In this document: positions 36,801 through 44,547 of the stretch, in pieces
Layout of the letters: every line of letters begins with the position of its first letter
Position numbering within the stretch: the first letter of the stretch is position 1
Assembly (NCBI GenBank): GCA_965279475.1
Contig: CBDIIA010000003.1
Location: forward strand, 1 to 64,000
DNA: 64,000 bases
Source: Pseudorhodoferax sp965279475
GTDB taxonomy: Bacteria > Pseudomonadota > Gammaproteobacteria > Burkholderiales > Burkholderiaceae_C
Reading direction: 5' to 3'
Made by a program: the position numbers and the translations under genes
The notes under the pieces: generated by a model
Seen by the model: only the letters and a program-made list of their open reading frames with translations
The model's database searches: none
Told to the model about the DNA's origin: nothing

Positions 36801-37557
36801 AGTCTTCGTCGACGCCATCGAGCAGCTTGCCGACGAAGTCGCCGGCGTCGAAGCCGGCGTACGGCGGCCGCACGACGCGGCCATGCAGCATGCCGGGCAC
36901 GCGCTGGTCGTGCACGAAGGTGGTCTCGCCCGCGGCCTTGGCCGGGATGTCGACGCGGGGCATCGACCGGCCGACCACGCGGTAGCCGTCGACCGGCTTG
37001 ACGGGGGTGTCCGGTGCCAGCCGCAGTTCGACATGCCGGCCGCGCAGCAACGCGCCGTACCCGATGCGGCGCGCCGGGTCGTTGGCCGCGAACACGCTGC
37101 CGCCGTCGGTGCGCAACGCCTGCGGCGGCAGGGCCAGGTATTCGGCACCGTGCGCGAGCAGCCAGGCGCGGGCCTGGGCGGCCGCCCGGCGCAGCGGCAC
37201 GGCGTGGATCTGGATCGACGCGCTGGCGATGGTGCCGCCCTGGTTGGGCACCCGCGCGGTGTCGCCGAGCACCACGTCCACCTGGTCGAACGGCAGATCG
37301 AGTTCTTCGGCCGCGATCTGGCCGAGCGCGGTCCGCAGGCCGGTGCCCAGGTCGACGTGGCCGCACAACGCGGTGGCACTGCCGTCGCTCCACACCGCAA
37401 GCAGGATCTCGGGGCCTTCGGCGGGATTGGATGCGACGGCCGGCGGCTGGCCCGGCGTGGCGGGCGGCGGCGGTGGCGGGTCGCGCAGCACCAGCAGCAC
37501 GCCATCGGCGGCGTGGAAACCTGCCCGCGTCGTGGGGCGCTCAGCGCGCGGTGTCAT
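33880..37557 (-). CDS. nicB: Nicotinate dehydrogenase large subunit: molybdopterin domain fused to tri-haem cytochrome c
   Basis: A 1225-residue fusion. Residues 1-755 are a xanthine-dehydrogenase-family molybdopterin subunit; LGAGESSSVPGT near 714-724 holds the active-site Glu718. A membrane helix at 793-814, with PRKR on its N-side, predicts a cytoplasmic Mo domain and periplasmic C-terminus. Three c-type haem sites follow: C847-C850-H851, C992-C995-H996 and C1121-C1124-H1125. This matches NicB of Pseudomonas putida, which with NicA converts nicotinate to 6-hydroxynicotinate and sends electrons to cytochrome c. The start overlaps nicA by 17 bases. Other N-heterocycle or aldehyde oxidases share this layout, so substrate rests on context. 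Confidence 0.88.
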   Translation of the reverse strand: MTPRAERPTTRAGFHAADGVLLVLRDPPPPPPATPGQPPAVASNPAEGPEILLAVWSDGSATALCGHVDLGTGLRTALGQIAAEELDLPFDQVDVVLGDTARVPNQGGTIASASIQIHAVPLRRAAAQARAWLLAHGAEYLALPPQALRTDGGSVFAANDPARRIGYGALLRGRHVELRLAPDTPVKPVDGYRVVGRSMPRVDIPAKAAGETTFVHDQRVPGMLHGRVVRPPYAGFDAGDFVGKLLDGVDEDSIAHIPGIVAVVTIRDFIGIVAEREEHAEQAMRALRVRWKPWPGLPGLDDTENALRANTSTRRLLLEQGHVDQAIAEAAQPMPRTYVWPYQMHASIGPSCALADWHAAADGSAASVTVWAGSQSPHVLRADLALLTGLPDTAVDVVRMEAAGCYGRNCADDVAADAVLLSRAVGRPVRVQLTREQEHLWEPKGAAQLMQVDGGLNADGSVAAYDFQTSYPSNGAPTLALLLTGTVDPVHQAFEMGDRTAVPPYRYEHLRVVANDMAPILRASWLRGVSALPNSFAHESYIDELATAAGVDPVAFRLQHLDDPRATELVQATAAKAGWVPRTGPQQMPAEGEILRGQGFAYARYIHSKFPGFGAAWAAWVADVEVNRRTGEVHVRRVVVGHDAGLMVNPAGVQHQVHGNVLQTTSRALKERVEVEPRTGVVLNREWGSYPILNFRDVPVVEVTLMPRPGEAPLGAGESSSVPGTAAIANAIFDATGVRFRAPPFTPEVVRAALNPLPAPPGDSSRVEPPSLSRPDEATSPLPTDAPWPRKRSVWAAGAALVLGGLGVVTGLLGWRAAIAPVTRLDPTTYSAATIEKGRLLAAAGDCVVCHTAPGGTTNTGGRAMDTPFGTIYTTNLTPDAATGIGGWSLAAFERAMREGISRDGRHLYPAFPYTAFTKMSDDDVTALYAYLMAQPAVASRPPETRLAFPYGVRPLMGLWNALYLTPGPLPAEPQRTAEWNRGAYLVQGLGHCGACHTPRDALGAERGGAAFLAGAKIDGWEAPALTALGQAPVPWTQQSLYDYLRQGYSREHGSANGPMVPVVRELAALPDSDIRAMATYLASFNSPAPDSAARAQSVVARSQAAGTRLPDAAQRLFDGACGACHHDGNGPQVFGQNIPLALSSKLHSDDPDNLLRVVLEGVRHNAGPDLGFMPAFGDSLSDRQIAELAGYLRQRFAPDKAAWTALAPRVAALRAGHVPAAHAR

Positions 37558-38071
37558 GCGGGGCCACGGTGGCGCCGTTGCCGGCGCCCGCGTACAGGAC
37601 GGCTGCGCGCTGCACGGCGTCCAGGATTTCCAGATGCGTTCCGCAACGGCAGAGGTTGTGCGACAGCGCGTCGCGCGCCTGCGCGGCCGTCGGCTGCGGG
37701 TAGCGCTGCAGCAGCGCCACCGTGGAAACGATCATGCCGTTCAGGCAGTAGCCGCACTGCGCGGCCTGCGCGTCGATGAAGGCCTGCTGCACCGGGTGCG
37801 GCGCCGCGCGCGAGCCCAGCCCTTCGAGTGTGGTGACGCTGCGGCCGGCCACCCCCGCTACCGGCACGACGCAGGAGCGGGCCGCCACGCCGTCGATCAG
37901 CACCATGCAGGCGCCGCACTGGCCCAGGCCACAACCGTACTTGGGCCCGTTCAGGCCCAGGTCATTGCGCAGCACGTGCAGCAGCGGCGCATCGGCCGGC
38001 ACCGCAAGCACGCGGTCTGCACCGTTGACCCGCAGGTTGACGGGCTGCTGCTGGCCGCCTGCCGGTGTCAC
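37541..38071 (-). CDS. nicA: Nicotinate dehydrogenase small subunit, [2Fe-2S]
   Basis: A 176-residue iron-sulfur subunit of the molybdenum hydroxylase family. The plant-type cluster motif YGCGLGQCGACMV and the second cluster set QCGYCLNGM plus NLCRCGTH are intact. It passes electrons from the Mo centre of NicB towards the haem domains. The start is GTG at 38071 in a GTGA overlap with the nicotinamidase stop; the 3' end overlaps nicB. Gene order nicotinamidase-nicA-nicB points to conversion of nicotinamide through nicotinate to 6-hydroxynicotinate. Confidence 0.9.
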   Translation of the reverse strand: MTPAGGQQQPVNLRVNGADRVLAVPADAPLLHVLRNDLGLNGPKYGCGLGQCGACMVLIDGVAARSCVVPVAGVAGRSVTTLEGLGSRAAPHPVQQAFIDAQAAQCGYCLNGMIVSTVALLQRYPQPTAAQARDALSHNLCRCGTHLEILDAVQRAAVLYAGAGNGATVAPHDTAR

Positions 38072-38781
38072 GCGTCCTGCAGGTCCGAGGACTGGATGCG
38101 TTTCACGCCCTTGGCCGTCATCTGCTTCCAGGCGGCGGCAAGCGAGCCGTTCAGGTCGATGCCGCGTGTGGCGTCTTCGATCACGTAGACGTTGAAGCCG
38201 GCCTTGCGCGCGTCCATCGCGGTCCAGGCCACGCAGAAGTCAGTGGCCAGGCCGGTGACATACAGCGTCTTGATCTTGCGCGCCTTCAGGTAGCCGGCCA
38301 GGCCGGTGGCGGTCTTGTGGTCGGCTTCGTCGAAGGCCGAGTAGCTGTCCATCTCCTTGTGGAAGCCCTTGCGGATGATGATCTGCGCAGTGGGCAGCTT
38401 CAAGTCCTTGTGCAGCGCCGCGTCGTCGGTGCCCTGCACGCAGTGGTCGGGCCACAGCACCTGCGTGCCGTAGCTAAGCTTGGTGGTCTCGAACGGCTTC
38501 TTGCCGGCGTAGGTGCTGGCGAACGAGGCGTGGCCGGGCGTGTGCCAGTCCTGCGTGACGACGATGTTGGCGAATGCGCCGCTCAGCTTGTTGATCACGG
38601 GCACCACCTCGGCGCCGCCCTTCACCGGCAGCGTGCCGCCTTCGATGAAGCAGTTCTGCACGTCGACGACCACCAGCGCGCTGCTGGCGTCGGGTTTCAG
38701 CTTGGCGGCGGCGAAGAGTTGTGGCGACAGCAAGCCCAGGCCGAGGGCGGCGCCGGCGTGAAGGACGGTTCTGCGGTGCAT
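38068..38781 (-). CDS. Exported nicotinamidase (isochorismatase-like hydrolase)
   Basis: A 237-residue PncA-type amidase. MHRRTVLHAGAALGLGLL with LFAAA is a signal peptide with twin Arg, suggesting Tat export. VVVDVQNCF gives the catalytic Asp, IIRKGF the Lys, and ATDFCVAWTAMDA the nucleophilic Cys; TQDWHTPGHASF supplies metal-binding Asp and His residues. Usual PncA is cytosolic, so a periplasmic form fits scavenging of external nicotinamide before uptake of nicotinate. AGGAG lies 7 bases before the ATG at 38781. Related isochorismatase-fold hydrolases are the main alternative. Confidence 0.87.
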   Translation of the reverse strand: MHRRTVLHAGAALGLGLLSPQLFAAAKLKPDASSALVVVDVQNCFIEGGTLPVKGGAEVVPVINKLSGAFANIVVTQDWHTPGHASFASTYAGKKPFETTKLSYGTQVLWPDHCVQGTDDAALHKDLKLPTAQIIIRKGFHKEMDSYSAFDEADHKTATGLAGYLKARKIKTLYVTGLATDFCVAWTAMDARKAGFNVYVIEDATRGIDLNGSLAAAWKQMTAKGVKRIQSSDLQDA

Positions 38782-38839
38782 GGGAGGCTCCTGGTTCAAG
38801 AGTTGAAAGCGAGGGGGACGGGATCGAGAAGAAGGGGGG

Positions 38840-39595
38840 TCATACCGAAAGATACGCTCTGCGCACTTCGTCGTTGACGGCCAGCTCGGCCATCGACGCC
38901 TGGTAGCGGATCTGGCCCTTCTCGAGCACATAGGCCCGGTCGGACACCAGCTCGGCGAAATGCATGTTCTGCTCCGACAGCAGGATGCTCACGCCCTGCG
39001 CCTTCAGCTGCAGGATCATCTGCACCATCTGCTCGACGATGACCGGCGCGACGCCCTCCGACGGCTCGTCGAGCAGCACCAGGTACGGGTTGCCCATCAG
39101 CGTGCGCGCGACGGTCAGCATCTGCTGCTCGCCGCCGCTCATGCGGCCACCGGGGCGGTCGGGCATCTCGCCGAGGTTGGGGAACAGCGTGAACAGCTGC
39201 GCGTGCGTCCACACCGGGGCAGCCGTGCCGTCCGGCCACTGGCGCGGCAGCTGGCGGCCGACTTCGAGGTTCTCGAGCACGGTGAGATCGGTGAACACAC
39301 GCCGGTCTTCGGGCACGAAACCCAGGCCCAGCTTGGCCACCTCGTAGGGCTGGCTCTTCGAGATGTCGCGGCCCATGAAGCGCAGGCTGCCCTTGCGTTT
39401 GCTCAGCATGCCCATCACCGCTTTCAGCGTGGTCGACTTGCCGGCGCCGTTGCGGCCCATCAGGGCCACCACTTCGCCGCGCCGCACGTTCAGGCTGACG
39501 TCGAACAGGATCTGGGCGGCGCCGTACCAGGCAGCCAGGCCCTGGGCGTCGAGCAGCAGGTCGTTCGGCTTCTCTTCAATCACGCGAGTCTCCAT
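38840..39595 (-). CDS. ABC transporter ATP-binding protein, LivF type
   Basis: A 251-residue ATPase: Walker A GRNGAGKST, signature MSGGEQQML, Walker B LVLLDEPSEGVAP. This belongs to the branched-chain amino acid/aromatic acid type (HAAT) importers. ATG at 39595 is preferred over the longer open frame. It follows livG with a 126-base gap that holds one copy of the intergenic hairpin repeat. With LivG, the fused permease and the binding protein it forms one complete importer; nicotinate or a pathway intermediate is the likely cargo by context. Confidence 0.92.
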   Translation of the reverse strand: METRVIEEKPNDLLLDAQGLAAWYGAAQILFDVSLNVRRGEVVALMGRNGAGKSTTLKAVMGMLSKRKGSLRFMGRDISKSQPYEVAKLGLGFVPEDRRVFTDLTVLENLEVGRQLPRQWPDGTAAPVWTHAQLFTLFPNLGEMPDRPGGRMSGGEQQMLTVARTLMGNPYLVLLDEPSEGVAPVIVEQMVQMILQLKAQGVSILLSEQNMHFAELVSDRAYVLEKGQIRYQASMAELAVNDEVRRAYLSV

Positions 39596-39631
39596 CAGCC
39601 TGAAAGATCGGGCGCGGCCCAAGGCGCGAAT

Positions 39632-39717
39632 ACCGCGGAACCGGCTTTGCCGGGCCGCTGGTATTGCCCCCGGCGAGGGGGTTGGCGAAGCGACACGAAG
39701 TGCGCGAAGACTGGGGG
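39632..39717. repeat. Intergenic hairpin repeat, copy 1
   Basis: An 86-base element between livG and livF. It contains two potential hairpins, CCGGC-TTT-GCCGG nested in GCGG/CCGC and CCCCC-GGCGA-GGGGG, followed by a conserved tail ending ACTGGGGG. Nearly identical in its second half to copy 3 (43803-43888) and related to copy 2 (42440-42526). Confidence 0.85.
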
Positions 39718-39721
39718 AGGT

Positions 39722-40480
39722 TCATATCTTTTCAAAGGTCTTGCCGCTGCCGAAGTACACCTCCTGCACCTTCGGGTGGTCGCGGATGTCCTGCGGCTTG
39801 CCCTGGGCGATGAGCCGGCCGCGGGCCAGCACGATCATGCGGTCGGCATAGGCGAACACCACGTCCATGCTGTGTTCGGTGAACAGCACGGCCATGCCGC
39901 GGTCGATCACCAGTTGTTTGGTCAGGGCCATCAGATCGTTGCGTTCCTTGGGTGCCATGCCGGCGGTGGGTTCGTCCATCAGCAGCAGCTTGGGCGCGTT
40001 GGCCATCGCGATCGCGAGCTCGACGCGTTTCACGTCGCCGTACGCCAGCACGTTGCAGGGCCGGTCGGCCTGCTGGCGCATGCCGACCTGCTCAAGCAAA
40101 GCCAGCGCATCGTCGCGCCGGTGGTCGGCGGCGCGGCGCCAGGTGGAGAAGAGTTTGCCGTCGTGCGACAGCAGGGCCATCTGCACGTTCTCGACGACGG
40201 TCAGCGAGGCGAAGGTCTCGGCGATCTGGAACGTGCGGCCGACACCCAGGCGCCAGATATCGCGCGGCTTGCGGCCGACCAGCTCGACGCCATCGAGCAG
40301 GATCGACCCGCGGTCGGCCCGCAGCTGGCCGTTGACCATGTTGAAGGTGGTCGACTTGCCGGCACCGTTCGGGCCGATCAGCGCCAGCAGTTCGCCGGCG
40401 GCCAGCTCGAACGTGATGCCGTCAACGGCCTTCACGCCGCCGAAGGACTTGCCCAGATCGGTGACTTGAAGAAGGCTCAT
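39722..40480 (-). CDS. ABC transporter ATP-binding protein, LivG type
   Basis: A 252-residue ATPase: Walker A GPNGAGKST, YGDVKRVELAIAMA in place of the usual signature region, Walker B LLLMDEPTAGMAP, and H-loop LFTEHSMDVV. FNMVNGQLRADRG and GVGRTFQIAETFASLTV are LivG-like. The LSGGQ position reads LAYGDVK, a variant common in LivG proteins. Its start overlaps the stop of the fused permease by four bases. Confidence 0.92.
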   Translation of the reverse strand: MSLLQVTDLGKSFGGVKAVDGITFELAAGELLALIGPNGAGKSTTFNMVNGQLRADRGSILLDGVELVGRKPRDIWRLGVGRTFQIAETFASLTVVENVQMALLSHDGKLFSTWRRAADHRRDDALALLEQVGMRQQADRPCNVLAYGDVKRVELAIAMANAPKLLLMDEPTAGMAPKERNDLMALTKQLVIDRGMAVLFTEHSMDVVFAYADRMIVLARGRLIAQGKPQDIRDHPKVQEVYFGSGKTFEKI

Positions 40481-42396
40481 GGCGTGGCCTCCTTCAGCAC
40501 GGGCGCGTCGGCGGTGTCACGGCGCTTGCGCTCGAACAGCTGCTTCGCGAACCCGGCGATGCCTTGTGGGAACAGCAGCACCAGGATCAGGATGATCGCC
40601 CCGAGCATCGCACGCCAGTAGTCGGTGTTGCGGGCCACCGTGTCGTGCAGCCAGGTGAACGTGACCGCGCCGACCACCGGCCCGGCCAGCGTCTGGATGC
40701 CGCCCAGCAGCACCATCACCAGGCCATCGACCGACTTGCCCACACTCAGGGATTCCGGCGAGATGCTGCCCTTCGAGAACGCGTACAGCGCACCCGCCAG
40801 ACCGGCGGCCGTGCCGGCAATGACGAAGGCCGCCCACTGCATGCGCTTCACGTCGATGCCGATCGCGTCGGCGCGCAGCACCGAATCGCGACCCGCGCGC
40901 AGCGCATAGCCGAACGGCGAGAACAGCACCCGCCGCAGCCACAGCACGCCGATGGCCACCAGGGCCAGTGTCAGCCAGTAGTAGGCCTGCTTGTCGGTGA
41001 GCCAGGACGCGGGCCACACACCGGTGAGGCCGTTGCTGCCGCCGGTGAAGCTGTCCCACTGGTAGGTGATGGCCCAGGTGATCTGCGCGAACGCCAGCGT
41101 CAGCATCGCCAAATACACGCCCGACAGCCGCACCGCGAACCAACCGTAGACCAGTGCGCCCAGGGCCGCGACCAGCGGCGCGATGAGCAAGGCCAGCTCC
41201 ATCGGCAAGCCGAGCGCACGCACCAGCAGGGCCGCGCCGTAGGCTCCCAGCCCGAAGTAGGCCGCGTGGCCGAACGAGTGCATGCCGGCTGGCCCCATGA
41301 TGAAGTGCAGGCTGGCCGCGAACAGGGCGGCGATCAGCAGGTCGATCATCAGCACCGTGGTGTAGGGCGAGCCGGCGGTCAGCACCGGCATGGCCACCAG
41401 CAACAGGCCGAACACGGCGGCGGCGATCAGGTAGGTCTTGCTGGCGGGGCGCAACGGCTCCTCCTGCATGCCGACGTAGCGGCTGGCCGCCTGCGGCCGG
41501 CCGAACAGGCCCCAGGGCCGCCAGACCAGCACGACGGCCATCACCAGGAAGTCGACCACCAGCGTGAGTTTCGAGAACGAGACCGAGATGCCGAACAGCT
41601 CGACCACGCCGAGCCAGATGCAGACGGCTTTGATCTCGGCGATCAGCAAGGCGGCGGCATAGGCGCCGGGGATCGACCCCATGCCGCCGACGACCACCAC
41701 CACGAAGGCCGCGCCGATGGTGTTCAGGTCCATCTCCAGCGTGGCCGGTTCGCGCGGCAACTGCAGCGCGCCGCCCAGGCCCGCCAGCAGCGCACCGAGC
41801 GCGAACACGGCGGTGAACAGCCAGGCCTGGTTGACGCCCAGCGCGCTGACCATCTCGCGGTCCTGCGTGGCGGCACGCACCAGGGTGCCGAAGCGCGTGC
41901 GCGTCAGCAGCAGCCACACGGCCGCCAGCACGGCCGGGCCGGCGACGATGAGGAACAGGTCGTAGGTAGGGAACTGGCGCCCCAGGATCATCACCGAGCC
42001 CGACAGGCCCGGCGCCCGCGGGCCCAGCAGTTCATCCGGGCCCCACAGCCACAGCACCGCGTCCTTGATGACCAGCACCAGGGCGAAGGTGGCGAGCAGC
42101 TGGAACAGCTCGGGCGCCTTGTAGATGCGGCGCAGCAGCAGCACCTCGATCAGCCCGCCGAGCACACCGACGGCCAGCGCCGCCAGCGCCAGCGCCGGCC
42201 AGAAGCCCAGCGTGCTGCTCAGGCGTTCGACCAGGGTGTAGGCGATGTAGATGCCCACCATGAAGAACGAGCCGTGCGCGAAGTTGACGATGCGCGTGAC
42301 GCCGAAGATCAGCGACAGGCCGGCCGCGACGAAGAACAGCGAAGACGCGCCGGCCAGGCCGTTCAACAACTGAACGATGAAACCCGAAAAACTCAT
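40477..42396 (-). CDS. Fused LivH-LivM type ABC permease
   Basis: A 639-residue membrane protein joining both permease subunits of a HAAT importer. The N-terminal half has LivH features (GLSLIFGVTRIVNFAHGSFFM; GGMGSIPGAY); the C-terminal half is LivM-like (GPAGMHSFGHAAYFGLGAYG; AGTAAGLAGALYAFSKG; GGIQTLAGPVVGA). Normally these are two genes. The ATG at 42396 begins MSFSGFIVQLLNGL. An intergenic repeat (copy 2) separates it from the binding-protein gene upstream. Confidence 0.9.
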   Translation of the reverse strand: MSFSGFIVQLLNGLAGASSLFFVAAGLSLIFGVTRIVNFAHGSFFMVGIYIAYTLVERLSSTLGFWPALALAALAVGVLGGLIEVLLLRRIYKAPELFQLLATFALVLVIKDAVLWLWGPDELLGPRAPGLSGSVMILGRQFPTYDLFLIVAGPAVLAAVWLLLTRTRFGTLVRAATQDREMVSALGVNQAWLFTAVFALGALLAGLGGALQLPREPATLEMDLNTIGAAFVVVVVGGMGSIPGAYAAALLIAEIKAVCIWLGVVELFGISVSFSKLTLVVDFLVMAVVLVWRPWGLFGRPQAASRYVGMQEEPLRPASKTYLIAAAVFGLLLVAMPVLTAGSPYTTVLMIDLLIAALFAASLHFIMGPAGMHSFGHAAYFGLGAYGAALLVRALGLPMELALLIAPLVAALGALVYGWFAVRLSGVYLAMLTLAFAQITWAITYQWDSFTGGSNGLTGVWPASWLTDKQAYYWLTLALVAIGVLWLRRVLFSPFGYALRAGRDSVLRADAIGIDVKRMQWAAFVIAGTAAGLAGALYAFSKGSISPESLSVGKSVDGLVMVLLGGIQTLAGPVVGAVTFTWLHDTVARNTDYWRAMLGAIILILVLLFPQGIAGFAKQLFERKRRDTADAPVLKEATP

Positions 42397-42439
42397 GGAA
42401 GGACGTTCGGCGCTTGTGAAGGGTGGAGGTTGCGTGAGC

Positions 42440-42526
42440 ACCGCGGAACCGGCTCTGCCGGGCCGCTGGTGATGCCCCCTTGAGGGGGGATTCGGCTACA
42501 CGCAGTGAGCAAGAAACGAGGGTGGG
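42440..42526. repeat. Intergenic hairpin repeat, copy 2
   Basis: An element of about 87 bases between the substrate-binding protein and the fused permease. CCGGC-TCT-GCCGG and CCCCC-TTGA-GGGGG hairpins are kept, while the 3' half (TTCGGCTACACGCAGTGAGC) is diverged from copies 1 and 3. Confidence 0.75.
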
Positions 42527-42527
42527 C

Positions 42528-43733
42528 TCAATCAGCCGCGCGAGATTTCTTCACGTCGGCGGCCGAAGGCTGGAACTTGGCGCCGTCGAAGTACGTGTAG
42601 TCGACCATCACGCCCTTGCCGTTGTCGTTCTTCGTCTTGCCGACGAAGGCGCCCATCGTGGACTGGTGGTCTTCGCCGCGGAAGGTGATCTTGCCGAACG
42701 GCGTGTCGACCTGCAGGCCCTTGAAGGCGGCGACCAGCTTCTCGGACTCGGTGCTCTTGGCCTTGGCGGCGCCGGCGACGGCGGCCTTGATCATGCTGTA
42801 GCCGACGACCGAACCCAGGCGCGGATAGTCCTTGAACTTGCCGTGGTAGGCCAGGAAGAAGGCCTTGTGCTCGGGCGTCTGGATGCCGTACCAGGGGTAG
42901 CCGGTGACGACCCAGCCGTTCGGCGTTTCTTCCTTCAGCGGATCGAGGTACTCGGGCTCGCCGGTCAGCACGCTCACCACTTCACGGTCCTTGAACAGGC
43001 CGCGGGTGTTGCCTTCGCGCACGAACTTCGACAGGTCGGCACCGAACAGCACGTTGAAGATCGCATCGGGCTTGGCATCCGACAGCGCCTGCACCACGCT
43101 GCCGGCATCGAGCTTGCCGAGCGGCGGTGCCTGTTCGGCGACGAACTCGACGTCGGGCTGTGCGGCCTTCAGCAAGGTCTTGAACGCGGCAACGGCGGAC
43201 TGGCCGTACTCGTAATTGGGGTAGACCACGGCCCAGCGCTTCTTCTTCATCTTCACGGCTTCGGGCACCAGCATCGCGGCCTGCATGTAGGTGCCGGGGC
43301 GCAGGCGGTAGGTGTACTGGTTGCCGCCCTGCCAGGTCATCTTGTCGGTCAGCGGCTCGCCTGCCAGGAAGAAGAACTTCTTCTGCTTGGCGAAGTCGGC
43401 CACGGCCAGACCGGTGTTCGACAGGAAGGTGCCGGTCAGGATGTCGATCTTTTCGCGCGACACCAGTTCTTCGGCCACGCGCACGGCGTCCCCGGGGCTG
43501 GCATTGTCGTCACGCGTGATCAGCTCGATCTTCTTGCCGTTGACGCCACCCTTGGCGTTGATCTCTTCGACAGCGAGTTCCATGCCCTTCTTGTAGGGCT
43601 CCAGGAAGGCAGGTTGCGCCTTGTAGCTGTTGATCTCGCCGATCTTGATCACGCCCTGGGCGTGCGCCGGGACGAGAGCGGTGGCAAGTGCAGCCAGCGT
43701 GGCTGCGCTGAAGACGTGACGCATGGGGTTCAT
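42528..43733 (-). CDS. ABC transporter periplasmic substrate-binding protein (HAAT/Leu-binding type)
   Basis: A 401-residue type I periplasmic binding protein. The signal peptide ends LVPAHAQ. GVIKIGEINSY, YKKGMELAVEEINAKGGVNG and ELITRDDNASP are typical of the Leu/aromatic-binding family (PF13458). AAGGAG is well placed before the ATG at 43733. It is the first of the four importer subunits. Ligand is not predictable from sequence; genomic context favours nicotinate or a related pyridine or dicarboxylate. Confidence 0.92.
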   Translation of the reverse strand: MNPMRHVFSAATLAALATALVPAHAQGVIKIGEINSYKAQPAFLEPYKKGMELAVEEINAKGGVNGKKIELITRDDNASPGDAVRVAEELVSREKIDILTGTFLSNTGLAVADFAKQKKFFFLAGEPLTDKMTWQGGNQYTYRLRPGTYMQAAMLVPEAVKMKKKRWAVVYPNYEYGQSAVAAFKTLLKAAQPDVEFVAEQAPPLGKLDAGSVVQALSDAKPDAIFNVLFGADLSKFVREGNTRGLFKDREVVSVLTGEPEYLDPLKEETPNGWVVTGYPWYGIQTPEHKAFFLAYHGKFKDYPRLGSVVGYSMIKAAVAGAAKAKSTESEKLVAAFKGLQVDTPFGKITFRGEDHQSTMGAFVGKTKNDNGKGVMVDYTYFDGAKFQPSAADVKKSRAAD

Positions 43734-43802
43734 CGGGAAGCTCCTTGAGGTAGAGGGAAAGATAGATCAGTGACAGAAATGGCGACGCTTCAGTTCGAAG
43801 AC

Positions 43803-43888
43803 GCCGCGGAACGGGCTTTGCCCGGCCGCAGGCGTTGTCCCCTGCAAGGGGGTTGGCGAAGCGACACGCAGTGCGCGAAGACTGGGGG
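43803..43888. repeat. Intergenic hairpin repeat, copy 3
   Basis: An 86-base element between the DUF1185 gene and the binding-protein gene. The first hairpin is CGGGC-TTT-GCCCG: both arms changed relative to copy 1 (CCGGC/GCCGG), a compensatory pair that keeps the stem. The tail GGTTGGCGAAGCGACACG onward differs from copy 1 by one base. Confidence 0.85.
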
Positions 43889-43897
43889 TGTGCAACA

Positions 43898-44482
43898 TCA
43901 TCTCAAACCGTCTTCGCCCTTGGCTTCGTGGGCCTGAAGGCCTCCGATGCGTGGCAAGGGGCGGCCGCTGGCGGTGACGGCCACGGCGACCACGATCTCG
44001 TTGGCGCGGGGCGCGTCCGATACACGGGCCTCGATCGCGTCGAAATGGCTGCGCACGAAGGCAGCATCCTTGTGGCCCAGTGGCACGTCGATCGCCGTGC
44101 CCAGGCCGCCGAGTTTCTTGCTCGACGGCACCAGCGCCGCACCCTTCTCGACCGCCTTGCGCAGCGGCGCGCCGAGCTTGGGATGCAGGATCGCGGCGGC
44201 GTGCTCCAGCTCGCCGGCTTCGCCGACGATGGCCGCCTTGCCGTAGCTCTGCGCCTGTGCCGGCGCGATGCCCAGCGCCTGCACGCATTTGTCGCCAAGC
44301 AGCTGGCCCAGCTCTTCGCCGATGGCGATGAGTTCGTCGAGGTTCTCGGCGTAACGGCCGGCATAGGGGTTGGCGATCACCGCCATGGCCACTGCGCGGC
44401 GCGTGGGCGGGGTGATGGTCTGGCCCATCTCGATGCGGGTCTCGTCGACTTGCACGATCAGTTTGCGGATATTGGCTGGCAT
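43898..44482 (-). CDS. PF06684/DUF1185 amino acid synthesis family protein, copy A
   Basis: A 194-residue protein beginning MPANIRKLIVQVDET. VIANPYAGRYAENLDELIAI, ESYGKAA-like QSYGKAAIVGEAGELEHAAA, and VRSHFDAIEARVSDAPR match the DUF1185 family, whose known structures have a chorismate-mutase-like fold but no proven reaction. Start at ATG 44482 gives the usual family length of about 195. It lies 65 bases after a second family member. Constant placement within this nicotinate locus suggests a role in handling the reduced-ring or open-chain intermediates (inferred). Confidence 0.85.
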   Translation of the reverse strand: MPANIRKLIVQVDETRIEMGQTITPPTRRAVAMAVIANPYAGRYAENLDELIAIGEELGQLLGDKCVQALGIAPAQAQSYGKAAIVGEAGELEHAAAILHPKLGAPLRKAVEKGAALVPSSKKLGGLGTAIDVPLGHKDAAFVRSHFDAIEARVSDAPRANEIVVAVAVTASGRPLPRIGGLQAHEAKGEDGLR

Positions 44483-44547
44483 GTTCAATCTTGTGTGGTG
44501 TGGACCCAGGCTCGGCCGGAGCCGAACGACTTTAACGCGGGCGTGCG

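Noticed and set aside
33638..37393. A 1251-codon minus-strand frame overlapping nicB in another frame
   Set aside because: Low-complexity Arg/Gly/Ala-rich translation; the overlapping frame has molybdopterin and three haem motifs.
35584..37779. A 731-codon + strand frame antisense to nicB
   Set aside because: Shadow of the nicB codon pattern, no motif.
40564..42483. A 639-codon + strand frame antisense to the permease
   Set aside because: Gln/His/Arg-rich and without hydrophobic or domain structure; the permease on the other strand is clear.
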